Shown piece by piece: positions 1 to 8,739 of a stretch of 64,000 bases of DNA. This DNA is from Marseilla massiliensis (GTDB lineage: Bacteria > Bacteroidota > Bacteroidia > Bacteroidales > Bacteroidaceae): positions 210,906-274,905 of the forward strand of contig NZ_JACJJL010000002.1 in assembly GCF_016899955.1 (NCBI RefSeq). Direction: 5' to 3'. The notes under the pieces were generated by a model. The model made no database searches and had not been told where the DNA came from. It was given only the letters and a program-made list of their open reading frames with translations. The first letter of the stretch is position 1; every line of letters starts with the position of its first letter. The position numbers and the translations under genes were made by a program.

Positions 1-282
1 ATTCAGCTCAACGACCAGAGCCAGCTGCTGATGATAAGGATGCAGGGCGCCTGGGACGAGCTCAACGAGGCCTACAGGCAGATAGGCATTGCAAGAAGCT
101 CGATAGAGCAGGCAGACGAGAACCTGCGCCTAAACCAAGACTACTACAGGGCGGGCACCGCCACAATGAGCGAGCTGCTCGACGCCCAGGCCATCTACAG
201 GCAAAGCTGCGACAGCTATGTGGAGGCCAGGGCGAAATATGAAATAAAGAAACGCGAATACTTGCAGGCCACCGGAAGGTGA
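1..282 (+). CDS. Outer-membrane efflux protein (TolC/OprM type), C-terminal fragment
   Basis: The reading frame is open from the first base and stops at 282, so only the last 93 or so residues are in the window. They form a heptad-rich amphipathic helix with a turn: the stretch ENLRLNQDYYRAGTATMSELL followed by DAQAIYRQ is the family hallmark seen in the second half of TolC-like proteins (YxxGxxxxxELLDAQ). TolC homologues form trimeric outer-membrane channels for RND or ABC efflux pumps. The pump partners would lie upstream, outside the window. The family call rests on this short segment only. Confidence 0.8.
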   Translation: MQLNDQSQLLMIRMQGAWDELNEAYRQIGIARSSIEQADENLRLNQDYYRAGTATMSELLDAQAIYRQSCDSYVEARAKYEIKKREYLQATGR

Positions 283-605
283 CCCGTGGCGGCCGATAAA
301 GGCCGGGCTACAGGCCGGATTGCACAACAGCTGAATGCGGGCCTGATTGAAAGACGGACCGTCCTGCACGTCGGGACGGCCCGTCTTGGCAGCCGACACA
401 GCGCATGCCGCTGCCCGGGAAAGGCCGTTTCACGCCAATGCGGCTGTGCGGCAACCGGCTGCCGGCCGCCAAGGCGCCTGCCACGACATGCTTTCCATGC
501 CTCTCGGACGCCAGCCTCCAACAGGCACCCGCCGGCAGCCGCATGGCCCCTATGCCGTCGGCCGTGGCCATGGCGGCGGGGCTACGATGCGGCGCAGGCC
601 AACTG
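283..605. other. Intergenic, no gene seen
   Basis: This 323-base GC-rich stretch separates the efflux gene from the convergent asnS. Open frames cross it on both strands, but they are compositionally driven and continue into the antisense of asnS. I see no convincing hairpin or promoter. Confidence 0.6.
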
Positions 606-2009
606 TCAGAACTCGGCCGACTTCGGCGTACGCGGGAACGGTATGACGTCGCGTATGTTCTGCATGCCGGTCACGAAGAGAATGAGGCGCTCGAAGCCCA
701 AGCCGAATCCGCCGTGGGGGCACGACCCGTACTTGCGCGTGTCGAGATACCACCACATGTCCTTCATTGGTATGTTGCGGCTCTGTATCTCGCCGAGCAG
801 CTTGTCGTAGTTCTCCTCGCGCACACTGCCGCCGATGATTTCGCCAATCTGCGGGAACAGCACGTCGGTGCCCTGCACGGTCTTCCCGTCTTCGTTTATC
901 TTCATGTAGAAGGCTTTTATCTCCTTCGGGTAACCGTGCATTATCACCGGCTTGCGGAAATGTTCTTCCACAAGGAAGCGCTCATGCTCGCTGGCCAGGT
1001 CCATGCCCCAGCTCACCGGGAACTCAAACTTATGGCCTGCGGCCACAGCCTCTTCCAGAATCTTTATTCCCTCGGTGTACGACAGGCGCACAAACGTGTC
1101 GCCCAGCACCGAGTTGAGGCGCTCTATGAGCGTCTTGTCTATCATCTTGTTGAGGAACTCGAGGTCGTCCTTGCAGTTGTCGAGCGCCCAGCGCACGCAA
1201 TACTTTATGAAATCCTCCTCGAGGTCCATCAGGTCGTCCTGGTCGATGAAGGCCACCTCGGGCTCAATCATCCAGAACTCGGCCAGGTGGCGCGGCGTGT
1301 TGGAGTTCTCGGCGCGGAACGTCGGGCCGAAGGTATATATGGCCCCGAGCGCCGTGGCGCCGAGCTCGCCCTCGAGCTGGCCGCTCACCGTGAGCGAAGT
1401 CTGCTTGCCGAAGAAGTCGTCGTCGTAAGTTATCTTGCCGTCCTCGCCCTTCTTGAGGTCGTACAGGTTCTTCGTCGTGACCTGGAACATCTGGCCCGCC
1501 CCCTCGCAATCGCTCGCGGTGATGAACGGGGTGTGGAAATAGAAGAAGCCATGGTCATGGAAATACTTGTGTATGGCGATGGCCATGTTGTGGCGTATGC
1601 GCATCACGGCACCGAAGGTGTTGGTGCGCAGGCGCAAGTGGGCATACTGACGCATGTACTCAAAGCTCTGCCCCTTCTTCTGCATGGGGTAATCGCTGCC
1701 GCAGAGACCGTAGATCTCGATCTCGCGGCACTGCAGCTCGACAGCCTGGCCGGCGCCCTGGCTCTCTACGAGCTCGCCGTTGACAGAGATGCAGGCGCCC
1801 GTTGTCACCTGCTTCAACAGCTCCTGGTCGAACGCTGCAGGGTCTACCACAATCTGCACGTTCTTTATGGTGGAACCGTCGTTCAGGGCGATGAAGTCTA
1901 CTGCCTTGCTGCTTCGGTGGGTGCGCACCCACCCTCTGACGTTAACCAAAGAGCCGAAGTCTGTGCGCGACAGCACATCCACGACTTTTGTTCTTTTTAT
2001 GCTTTGCAT
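606..2009 (-). CDS. asnS: Asparaginyl-tRNA synthetase
   Basis: The 467-residue class II synthetase charges tRNA-Asn with asparagine in the cytoplasm. An OB-fold anticodon-binding domain (about residues 18-105) comes first, then the catalytic core. Class II motif 2 is seen around residues 231-240 ([10 protein letters not shown]) and motif 3 near 435-442 (FGLGFERL). The sequence after motif 2, [11 protein letters not shown], fits AsnRS better than AspRS. Length is normal for the family. The start ATG lies 21 bases after the stop of the pseudouridine synthase gene, so the two are probably co-transcribed. Confidence 0.97.
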   Translation of the reverse strand: MQSIKRTKVVDVLSRTDFGSLVNVRGWVRTHRSSKAVDFIALNDGSTIKNVQIVVDPAAFDQELLKQVTTGACISVNGELVESQGAGQAVELQCREIEIYGLCGSDYPMQKKGQSFEYMRQYAHLRLRTNTFGAVMRIRHNMAIAIHKYFHDHGFFYFHTPFITASDCEGAGQMFQVTTKNLYDLKKGEDGKITYDDDFFGKQTSLTVSGQLEGELGATALGAIYTFGPTFRAENSNTPRHLAEFWMIEPEVAFIDQDDLMDLEEDFIKYCVRWALDNCKDDLEFLNKMIDKTLIERLNSVLGDTFVRLSYTEGIKILEEAVAAGHKFEFPVSWGMDLASEHERFLVEEHFRKPVIMHGYPKEIKAFYMKINEDGKTVQGTDVLFPQIGEIIGGSVREENYDKLLGEIQSRNIPMKDMWWYLDTRKYGSCPHGGFGLGFERLILFVTGMQNIRDVIPFPRTPKSAEF

Positions 2010-2030
2010 TGTAACTTCCTGATAATTGGT

Positions 2031-3509
2031 TTATTCATAAGATCCCATGCGCAGGCGCACAACCTCTTCCTCGGTGAGGTAACGCCAGTCGCCACGGCGC
2101 AGGCCCTTCTTTGTCAACCCGGCAAACTGCACGCGGTCGAGCTTGGTAACCCTGTAGCCGAGCTTCTCGAATATGCGGCGCACGATGCGGTTCTTGCCGC
2201 TGTGAATCTCGATGCCCACCTGCTTCTTGTCCACGGGGTCGGCATACTGCACGTCGTCGGCCTTTATCTCGCCGTCTTCGAGCGTGATTCCGTCGCGTAT
2301 CTGCTGCAAGTCGTGTGCCGTGACGTTCTTGTCAAGATGCACATGATATATTTTCTTCTTGAGGAACTTGGGGTGTGTGAGCTTGCTGGCCATGTCGCCG
2401 TCGTTGGTGAGCAGCAGCACGCCAGTGGTATTGCGGTCGAGCCTGCCCACGGGATAGATGCGCTCGGGGCAAGCGTTCTTCACAAGGTCCATCACGGTCT
2501 TGCGCTGCTGCGGGTCGTCGCTTGTGGTAACATAGTCCTTGGGCTTGTTGAGCAGCACGTAGACCTTCTTCTCAAGCGACACCGGCTGGTCGTGGAACTT
2601 CACCTCGTCCGACCGCAGCACCTTGGTGCCCAGCTCGGTCACCACGGCGCCATTTACCGTCACTACACCTGCCTGTATGAATTCGTCGGCCTCGCGGCGG
2701 CTGCACACACCTGCATTTGCCAGGTACTTGTTGAGTCGCATGGGCTCGTTGGGGTCGATGCTGTCGTCCTTATAGTCGATGCGCTTCTTGAAACCGGCTT
2801 TGGGGTTCGGCGCGAAGCCCCCGCCTTGCTGGCGGAAGCCGCCCTGGCGGTTGTTGTAGCCGCCACGCTGCTGGTAGCCCCCCTGTCGGTTGTTGCCATA
2901 GCCCTGCCGGCCGCCGGCGTTGTATCCGCCGCGCTGCTGGTAGCCGCCCTGGCGGTAGTTTCCGTAGCCCTCGCCCTCGTTGTTGTAGTTCTGCTGGTAT
3001 CCTCCGGGGCGGTTGCCTCCGTAGTTGCCGCGCTGCTGGTAGCCACCCTGGCGGTTGCCTCCGCCGTAGTTGCCGCGCTGCTGGTAACCGCCCTGGCGGT
3101 TGTTGTAGCCGCCACCCTGCTGGTAGCCTCCGCGGTTGCCGTATGACGGGCGCTGCTGGTAGCCTTCCTCGCCCTGGGCCTGGCCGGCGTTGTAGCGCGG
3201 GCGGTAGCCTTTGTTGTTATCGTTGTTGCCATAACGGGGACGGTACTGCTGCCTTGCGGGGCTCGACTGCAATCCGGCGCCGAAGCCCTCGGGGCGGAAT
3301 CCGCCTTCGTCATTGCTGTTCTTGCTGCTGTAGCCGCCGCGCTCCTGGTTGTAAGGGCGCTGCGTATGGATGCGCGGACGCGGGGAACGCCCCGGCGCGC
3401 GGAACTTGGGATAGTCACCCGACTGCCCTGCCGCCTGATAGCCCTCACGGCTTCCGGCACTCTGCTCTGCAGACTTCTCTTCCTGTTTCTTCTCGTTTTC
3501 TAATTCCAT
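2031..3509 (-). CDS. RsuA/RluB-family rRNA pseudouridine synthase with long low-complexity N-terminal tail
   Basis: The 492-residue protein has three parts. Residues 1 to about 240 are a disordered tail with repeated GGYQQRGGYNN-like units. An S4 RNA-binding domain covers about 257-302 (MRLNKYLANAGVCSRREADE). A pseudouridine synthase domain follows, with the catalytic motif GRLDRNTTGVLLLTNDG and Asp358. It should isomerise a uridine in ribosomal RNA, 23S (RluB-like) or 16S (RsuA-like); sequence alone does not decide which. I chose the ATG at 3509 (MELENEKK) over one 11 codons upstream because the tail of Bacteroidota homologues begins with such a charged segment. It sits between purB and asnS in one orientation. 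Confidence 0.9.
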   Translation of the reverse strand: MELENEKKQEEKSAEQSAGSREGYQAAGQSGDYPKFRAPGRSPRPRIHTQRPYNQERGGYSSKNSNDEGGFRPEGFGAGLQSSPARQQYRPRYGNNDNNKGYRPRYNAGQAQGEEGYQQRPSYGNRGGYQQGGGYNNRQGGYQQRGNYGGGNRQGGYQQRGNYGGNRPGGYQQNYNNEGEGYGNYRQGGYQQRGGYNAGGRQGYGNNRQGGYQQRGGYNNRQGGFRQQGGGFAPNPKAGFKKRIDYKDDSIDPNEPMRLNKYLANAGVCSRREADEFIQAGVVTVNGAVVTELGTKVLRSDEVKFHDQPVSLEKKVYVLLNKPKDYVTTSDDPQQRKTVMDLVKNACPERIYPVGRLDRNTTGVLLLTNDGDMASKLTHPKFLKKKIYHVHLDKNVTAHDLQQIRDGITLEDGEIKADDVQYADPVDKKQVGIEIHSGKNRIVRRIFEKLGYRVTKLDRVQFAGLTKKGLRRGDWRYLTEEEVVRLRMGSYE

Positions 3510-3645
3510 AATGATAAAATTGTTTATTAAGCCCGGCCTCACGGCCTTTGTTGTTGGTTACATGCGGCGGGGTAAACCGCCATTGTTCATTCTCTCTATG
3601 CTTGTGCCGGCCGCCGTGCGGAGGCCTTCGCACTGATCGGTGTGT

Positions 3646-4992
3646 TCAGATGCCCGTATAGTTGTATGGCGTTATGGCCATGAGCTCGGCCTTGACGCTG
3701 TCGCTGACGTCCAGCCCGCCGATGAAGTCGTGTATGGACTCCTCGGTGATGGCGGCATTGGTGCGTGTCAGCGCCTTGAGGGCTTCGTATGGATGGGGGT
3801 AGGCCTCGCGCCTGAGCACGGTCTGTATGGCCTCGGCCACCACAGCCCACGTGTTGTCGAGGTCTTCTTTCAGCTTGGCCTCATTGAGTATCAGCTTGCG
3901 CAATCCCTTCAGTGTGCTCTCGAAAGCGATGACGCTATGCCCCATGGGCACGCCGACGTTGCGCAGCACAGTGGAGTCGGTGAGGTCGCGCTGCAGGCGG
4001 CTCACGGGCAGCTTACGGGCGAGGAACTGCAACAGGGCGTTGGCCACGCCGAGGTTGCCCTCGCTGTTCTCGTAGTCTATGGGGTTGACCTTGTGCGGCA
4101 TGGCGCTCGACCCCACCTCGCCGGCCTTTATCTTCTGCTTGAAATACTCCATCGAGATGTACATCCAGAAGTCGCGGTCGAGGTCGATGACTATGGTGTT
4201 GATGCGCCTCATGGCATCGAACACGGCCCCGAGCCAGTCGTAGTTGCTTATCTGGGTGGTGTACTGCTCGCGCGCCAGCCCGAGCTTACCGGCCACGAAG
4301 CTGTCGCCAAACTGCTTCCAGTCGTACTGCGGATAGGCCACGTGGTGGGCGTTGTAGTTGCCAGTGGCGCCGCCGAACTTGGCCGTCAGGGGCACGGCCT
4401 TGAGCGAGGCCAGCTGCTGCTCGAGCCTGTAGACGAACACCATTATCTCCTTGCCAAGCCTTGTGGGCGAGGCGGGCTGGCCGTGGGTCTTGGCCAGCAT
4501 GGGCACGTCTTTCCACTCATCGGCGTATTGGCGCAACTGGGCTATGAGCTCCTCGACGAGCGGATAGTACACGTCGGCCAGGGCGTCCTTTACCGACAGC
4601 GGCACGCTGGTGTTGTTGATGTCTTGCGAGGTGAGCCCGAAGTGGATGAACTCCTTGTAGGCGTCGAGCCCGCCAATCTTGTCGAGCTGCTCCTTGATGA
4701 AGTATTCCACTGCCTTAACATCGTGGTTTGTCACCTTCTCTATTTCCTTGACGCGGCGCGCATCGGCCTCCGAGAAGTCGGCATAGATGGCGCGCAGGCG
4801 GCCGAAAAGGCCGTGGTCGAAAGTGGCCAGCTGGGGCAGCGGCAACTCGCACAGGGCGATGAAGTATTCTATTTCGACGCGCACCCTGTAGCGGATGAGC
4901 GCATATTCTGAGAAATAGGCGGCCAGCGGCTCCGTCTTCCCGCGGTAGCGGCCGTCAATGGGCGATATAGCTGTCAGTGCGTCTAATTCCAT
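3646..4992 (-). CDS. purB: Adenylosuccinate lyase
   Basis: The 448-residue fumarase/aspartase-superfamily enzyme acts twice in purine synthesis: it splits SAICAR to AICAR and adenylosuccinate to AMP, releasing fumarate. The superfamily signature GSSAMPHKVNPID is at residues 294-306 and carries the flexible-loop catalytic serine. TKTHGQPASPT (around His170) supplies the general acid region. The start MELDALTAIS is preferred over an ATG 15 codons upstream because the upstream residues would run into the promoter region. It is first in a minus-strand group with the pseudouridine synthase and asnS, separated from the former by 136 bases. Confidence 0.96.
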   Translation of the reverse strand: MELDALTAISPIDGRYRGKTEPLAAYFSEYALIRYRVRVEIEYFIALCELPLPQLATFDHGLFGRLRAIYADFSEADARRVKEIEKVTNHDVKAVEYFIKEQLDKIGGLDAYKEFIHFGLTSQDINNTSVPLSVKDALADVYYPLVEELIAQLRQYADEWKDVPMLAKTHGQPASPTRLGKEIMVFVYRLEQQLASLKAVPLTAKFGGATGNYNAHHVAYPQYDWKQFGDSFVAGKLGLAREQYTTQISNYDWLGAVFDAMRRINTIVIDLDRDFWMYISMEYFKQKIKAGEVGSSAMPHKVNPIDYENSEGNLGVANALLQFLARKLPVSRLQRDLTDSTVLRNVGVPMGHSVIAFESTLKGLRKLILNEAKLKEDLDNTWAVVAEAIQTVLRREAYPHPYEALKALTRTNAAITEESIHDFIGGLDVSDSVKAELMAITPYNYTGI

Positions 4993-5024
4993 TGTGTTAT
5001 ACCCTTGTATATATTTTGAGGCCA

Positions 5025-5032
5025 CAAAGTTA
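5025..5032 (-). promoter_or_regulatory. Putative -7 element upstream of purB
   Basis: Read on the minus strand this is TAACTTTG, matching the Bacteroidota -7 consensus TAnnTTTG, about 33 bases before the purB start. No clear TTTG -33 element is visible at the usual 19-21 base distance. Confidence 0.5.
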
Positions 5033-5084
5033 ATCATTATATTCGACTTAACCGAAAAACAACCGATAAAATTTGCCGGGGCAC

Positions 5085-5123
5085 AAAAAAAGATTCTGCC
5101 AACCGCGATGCGGTGCAGAATCT
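5085..5123 (-). terminator. Rho-independent terminator after tRNA-Val
   Basis: On the minus strand AGATTCTGC pairs with GCAGAATCT across a 15-base loop, and a run of seven T follows. It lies directly downstream of the tRNA gene. Confidence 0.85.
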
Positions 5124-5130
5124 TCCGTTG

Positions 5131-5205
5131 TGGGCGCTGAGGGATTCGAACCCCCGACCCTCTGCTTGTAAGGCAGATGCTCTAAACCAGCTGAGCTAAG
5201 CGCCC
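5131..5205 (-). tRNA. tRNA-Val (anticodon TAC)
   Basis: A 75-base cloverleaf reads GGGCGCTTAGCTCAGCTGG... on the minus strand, with acceptor stem GGGCGC/GCGCCC and discriminator A. The anticodon stem-loop is TCTGC-CTTACAA-GCAGA, giving anticodon TAC, and the T-loop is GGTTCGAATCC. CCA is not encoded. The gene sequence is identical to the copy at 18452-18526. Confidence 0.95.
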
Positions 5206-5686
5206 GTGCTTCTTGTAAGCGGGTGCAAAGGTAATCACTTTTTCCGAAACGCCAAAACTTTTTCGGGAAAAATTTGCATCCGCCTGCAAAAAGTTGCAAA
5301 AACGACGCTCCGGCGCCTCCGCAACGCCTGCTCACGGTGGCCACGGCCCCACCGGATGGCCGCCGGCCTGGCGGCGCACGGCGGCGCCAGGGGGCCACCC
5401 CGCCGCAAGGCCACGCAACAGGCCCCGTTTCAGGCTGCCGCAAGGCCCGTCTGGCACGCCAGCGGCGGCCGTTTTGCAAGTCCGCCCCACACGCGGGCGG
5501 AAAACAGCTGTGGCACAACGCGTTGCGCGGCAGGCGGAAGGGCGCAACAGCCACCCGCCGCCAGCCCGCCTCCGGCCCCGCCGGCCACCGGCCCACGCGA
5601 TGCCCACGGCAACACCACCCGATACCCCAGAGCCGCCCCAAAATGGCCTCGCACACGCGCCCGCAATGCATCTTTTGCCCGAAAGA
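5206..5686. other. GC-rich intergenic stretch, no gene seen
   Basis: About 480 bases between the tRNA and the fabI promoter. Several overlapping frames stay open on both strands, but all are rich in Arg, Ala, Gly and Pro and resemble no family, as expected from base composition. The first part carries AT-rich tRNA upstream sequence. Confidence 0.6.
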
Positions 5687-5718
5687 TTTGCCAGTGTTGC
5701 ACATTTGTTGTAATTTTG
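5687..5718 (+). promoter_or_regulatory. Bacteroidota-type promoter of fabI
   Basis: TTTG at 5687-5690 (-33) and TAATTTTG at 5711-5718 (-7) are separated by 20 bases, the canonical spacing for the primary sigma factor of this phylum. The fabI start lies 36 bases after the -7 box. Confidence 0.8.
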
Positions 5719-5754
5719 TGCCGCAAATACAACATCATTTAATTTGGAACTACA

Positions 5755-6612
5755 ATGACTCACAACTTATTGCAAGGCAAGCGCGGCATTATCTTCGGCG
5801 CGCTCAATGAAGAATCCATAGCATGGAAAGTAGCTGTAAGGGCCGTGGAAGAAGGCGCAAGGATAACTCTGAGCAACACCCCGATGGCCCTGCGCATGGG
5901 AACGCTCAACGAACTGAGCGAGAAACTGGACGCCCCCATCGTGGCTGCCGACGCCACCAGCGTGGAAGACCTGGAGAAGGTGTTCAGCGAGTCGGTGAAG
6001 CTGCTCGGCGGAAAGATTGACTTCGTGCTCCACTCCATAGGCATGAGCCCCAACGTGCGCAAGCACCGCACGTATGACGACCTGGACTACGGATACCTGC
6101 AGAAGACGCTCGACATATCGGCAATATCATTCCACAAGATGCTCCAGGTGGCCAAGAAGCAGGACGCCATAGCTGAATACGGCTCGGTGGTGGCACTGAC
6201 ATACGTGGCTGCGCAGCGCACTTTCTTCGGATACAACGACATGGCCGACGCCAAGAGCATGCTCGAGAGCATAGCCCGCAGCTTTGGCTACATCTACGGC
6301 CGCGAGAAGAACGTGCGCATAAACACCATCTCGCAGTCGCCCACGCCCACCACGGCCGGAAAGGGCATCAAGGACATGGACAACCTGATGGACTTTGCCA
6401 ACAAGATGTCGCCGCTCGGCAATGCCACGGCGGAAGACTGCGCCAACTATTGCGTGATGATGTTCTCTGACTTCACACGCAAGGTGACCATGCAAAACCT
6501 GTATAACGACGGCGGTTTCTCGTCGATGGGCATGAGCCTGCGCGCCATGAACCAGTATGCCAAGGACCTGGCACCCTACGAAGACGAGAACGGCAAGATA
6601 ATTTACGGATAA
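5755..6612 (+). CDS. fabI: Enoyl-[acyl-carrier-protein] reductase (NADH), FabI type
   Basis: The 285-residue short-chain dehydrogenase/reductase performs the last reduction of each fatty-acid elongation round, converting trans-2-enoyl-ACP to acyl-ACP. The N-terminus has the FabI form of the nucleotide-binding loop (GIIFGALNEESIAW). The catalytic pair is Tyr160 and Lys167, in YNDMADAK, with a second conserved tyrosine at 150; the Y-(6)-K spacing is that of FabI rather than of ordinary SDRs. Family length is about 260, and the extra residues are a C-terminal extension. It is a single-gene unit with its own promoter and a strong terminator. Confidence 0.95.
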   Translation: MTHNLLQGKRGIIFGALNEESIAWKVAVRAVEEGARITLSNTPMALRMGTLNELSEKLDAPIVAADATSVEDLEKVFSESVKLLGGKIDFVLHSIGMSPNVRKHRTYDDLDYGYLQKTLDISAISFHKMLQVAKKQDAIAEYGSVVALTYVAAQRTFFGYNDMADAKSMLESIARSFGYIYGREKNVRINTISQSPTPTTAGKGIKDMDNLMDFANKMSPLGNATAEDCANYCVMMFSDFTRKVTMQNLYNDGGFSSMGMSLRAMNQYAKDLAPYEDENGKIIYG

Positions 6613-6717
6613 AGCCCACTGCCGCCACGCCCACAGCAACGGGCGAGCGGCACGGTTTTGGCCTCTGACCGGGGCGCGCCCCATGGCCTGAACGGCCAGG
6701 GCGACACCACACAAAGA

Positions 6718-6757
6718 AAGCGGCAACCACCCGGAAATACGGATGGTTGCCGCTTTT
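6718..6757 (+). terminator. Rho-independent terminator of fabI
   Basis: A long stem (AAAGCGGCAACCA...TGGTTGCCGCTTT) with a six-base loop (GAAATA) ends in TTTT, 105 bases after the fabI stop. Confidence 0.8.
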
Positions 6758-6787
6758 GGCTCACTAAATTAATCCAGGAGGCTTTTT

Positions 6788-6907
6788 GGTAGTTAAGGAG
6801 TTAGGAAGTAAAGGAGTTAAGACAATAGCATTTGACTATCTTCCTGCAACACTTTCGCCATGCTCCCAAGGCACCAATGTTTCCAAAACTATTGTCTGCA
6901 CTCCTGT
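6788..6907 (+). repeat. Dispersed AGGAGT/ACTCCTG repeat family, copy 1 with conserved core
   Basis: GGAGTTAGGAAGTAAAGGAG-type sequence leads into a core of about 90 bases (from 6813) that ends ACTATTGTCTGCACTCC. The reverse complement of 31052-31145 aligns with this core almost end to end with scattered mismatches. Both carry GACTATCTTC, CACTTTC, ATGCTCCCA, ATGTTTCCA and ACTATTGTCTG in the same order. Confidence 0.8.
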
Positions 6908-7138
6908 CTCCAGCCAACCGTCTCCTAAATATACACTAAATATTGTTTGCACTCCTGCCTCCTGTCTACCGTCTACTAAATATACACTAAACTATTGCCT
7001 GCACCCCTGTCTCCTGTCTACCGTCTCCTAAATATACACTAAACTATTGCCTGCACTCCTGTCTCCTGTCTACCGTCTACTAAATATACACTAAACTATT
7101 GTCTGTACTCCTGTACTCCTGCACTCCTGTACTCCTAA
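6891..7138 (+). repeat. Tandem array, 52-base period
   Basis: Units beginning ATTGTCTG/ATTGCCTG start at 6891, 6942, 6994, 7046 and 7098, spacing 51-52 bases. Each has CACTCCTGTCTCCTGTCTACCG followed by a TCTCCTAAATATACACTAAA half. The last unit changes into the simple ACTCCTGTACTCCTG form. The array directly continues the core repeat at 6813. Confidence 0.9.
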
Positions 7139-7337
7139 AATAGCCCCATGTGTTTATCGGGTTTCACAGCTTTGCCGTATGCATTGGCAGCCACGTGTAT
7201 GTGCAGCCAGCCGCCGATGCCTGTCACGGCATGGATGGCAACCGCGCCCGCTGCATGCCGGCGGCAAGGCAACAGCCTGCCCAATTGCGCTTGCGGGGGC
7301 GCGACAGCTCAAGCAAGCCGCGGCCGCGCCACGGCGG

Positions 7338-8216
7338 TCAGCGGGCAAACGAGCCCTTGCGCACCGGGCCCGACCGGGCTTTGCGCAAGTCGGCCATGCG
7401 CGTCTTGGCGGCCATGGGCGCGCCCCTGGTGCCGTTGATGTAAGGTGTCCAGTCGAATCCCGACGTGGCCGTGTAGGCAAAGCCAAACTGCTGGGTGCCG
7501 TAAAGCACCGTCCCGGTGAAACGGGTGTCGGTGAGCGCATAGTTGTTGAATACGGCGCGGGGCAGCGAGTTGCCGTCGGCGTCGGCCACATAGTTTACCA
7601 CTATCACCCCTCCGGTCTGCGTCCATGTGAACGGACTGTAAGCATAGTTGTCGCGCGGGCTGTATATGTTGTAGTCGAGCTGGGTGCCTTCGCCGTTTGA
7701 CGCAAACTCGCACACGGTGGCATAGTTGTCGCCGGTCTGGCCAAGCACGGCCTGGTAGTACCCGTTGATTGCGCCTTCCCACTGCCCCACGAGCGGGTTG
7801 TCGGTGTCGTCGGGGGCCTGGCCGTTGTTGGCCACGAGCGGTATGCCGTCTACATACAGGTGGTTGTCGGCATAATAGTATTCCATCTCGCCCTTGCTGC
7901 CGTCCGACTTGTAGACCACGGTGAGCCGCTTCGAGTTGGCCCGCCACGTGAAATCGTCGCCGGTGGTCTGCCCGTTGTTCACCGACTTGAAGCTGCCGGT
8001 GCGGTCGTCGCGCAGCACGAGGTAGAACGGCTTGCTGGGGTCGTCGTCGGATACGTAGCTCCCCACGAGGTTTTTCTCATATTCGTTGAGGGCCCCGTCG
8101 TTGCCCCCGCCACCCGGGCGCCACCCGGGCGGGTCATAATAATCGTCGCCGCCGTCGCAGGCAGCAAACAGCAATGGCACCATGGCCACCATAAGGATTG
8201 AAAGAATCTTTCTCAT
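7338..8216 (-). CDS. Secreted lipoprotein with a duplicated lipocalin-like domain
   Basis: The 292-residue protein starts with a lipoprotein signal peptide, MRKILSILMVAMVPLLFAAC, with the lipobox cysteine at residue 20. An Asp/Gly/Pro-rich linker follows. Two similar segments then begin LVGSYVSDD (about residue 51) and LVGQWEGAI (about residue 140). Each continues with FxxNGxG-like and WT/FTW motifs, as in lipocalin-like or DUF-type calycin folds of Bacteroidota lipoproteins. The function is unknown. It stands alone, with no co-directional neighbour within 500 bases. The Arg/Lys-rich C-terminus (last 25 residues) is unusual for a folded beta domain. Confidence 0.75.
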   Translation of the reverse strand: MRKILSILMVAMVPLLFAACDGGDDYYDPPGWRPGGGGNDGALNEYEKNLVGSYVSDDDPSKPFYLVLRDDRTGSFKSVNNGQTTGDDFTWRANSKRLTVVYKSDGSKGEMEYYYADNHLYVDGIPLVANNGQAPDDTDNPLVGQWEGAINGYYQAVLGQTGDNYATVCEFASNGEGTQLDYNIYSPRDNYAYSPFTWTQTGGVIVVNYVADADGNSLPRAVFNNYALTDTRFTGTVLYGTQQFGFAYTATSGFDWTPYINGTRGAPMAAKTRMADLRKARSGPVRKGSFAR

Positions 8217-8231
8217 GACATTATTATATTA

Positions 8232-8431
8232 TAAGTAGCTATTCAAAATTAACCGATACAATAGACCTTGCAGGTGTCCTCTATATCTTTGCCACCATCT
8301 TGTGTGCTCTTTCGGGCCGCATACAAAAGTCTCTTCGGTCGCGTAGCCCGCTACGTTCTCTCTTCGGACTTTGGCATGCATCTCCGAAATAGCGCACAAT
8401 TTGATGGCAATTAATTATGAACACCTACTTA
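8232..8431 (+). repeat. 200-bp MITE-like repeat, copy A
   Basis: The copy begins TAAGTAGCTATTCAAAATTA and ends TAATTATGAACACCTACTTA, so its ends are inverted repeats of about 21 bases. It is closely similar over its full 200-base length to copies at 20302, 38451 and 40068. The interior has a nested hairpin around GCGTAGCCCGCTACG. A TA dinucleotide at each outer end would fit a TA target duplication. Confidence 0.9.
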
Positions 8432-8739
8432 GCTGTTACCCTTTGTCTGGGGCCGCCCGGCCGCACACCCCGCGCCCCCGGCGCAAGCCGCGGCAGGCGG
8501 CGCAGGCCTGCGCCGCCCCGGCTTCGGGCTTCGTGCGCCCCATCGCCCAAGGCGCTGACAGGCCCTGAGACGGCCTTTGCCCATGGTCAGCCGGATGGGG
8601 TATGGCTTTTGAGGCCGTTGCTTACGTTTGCCGATGAGCATAGCGGGCTATGCCCCTTGGCGGATGGACAGACATGGCCCGACAGCCACTCCGGGCGGCT
8701 GGGCGTGAAACGCCTGCCTGGCAAAACCAAGGGCGGGCC
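8432..8739. other. GC-rich intergenic, no gene seen
   Basis: About 310 bases between repeat copy A and the SIMPL gene. I recognise no coding or structural signal in it. Confidence 0.5.

Noticed and set aside
405..3146. A 913-codon open frame on the plus strand
   Set aside because: It is wholly antisense to asnS and the pseudouridine synthase gene, Val/Ala/Leu/His-rich, and matches no family. GC-rich codon structure opens the opposite strand.
3640..4911. A 423-codon plus-strand frame
   Set aside because: Antisense shadow of purB, which has full family motifs.
5206..5810. Several overlapping frames of 100-218 codons near fabI
   Set aside because: Pro/Arg/Ala-rich, mutually overlapping on both strands, crossing a tRNA and a good promoter.
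6891..7138. Possible CRISPR array
   Set aside because: Units of 52 bases repeat as a whole, with no unique spacers between constant repeats and no cas genes in the window. It is a tandem satellite.
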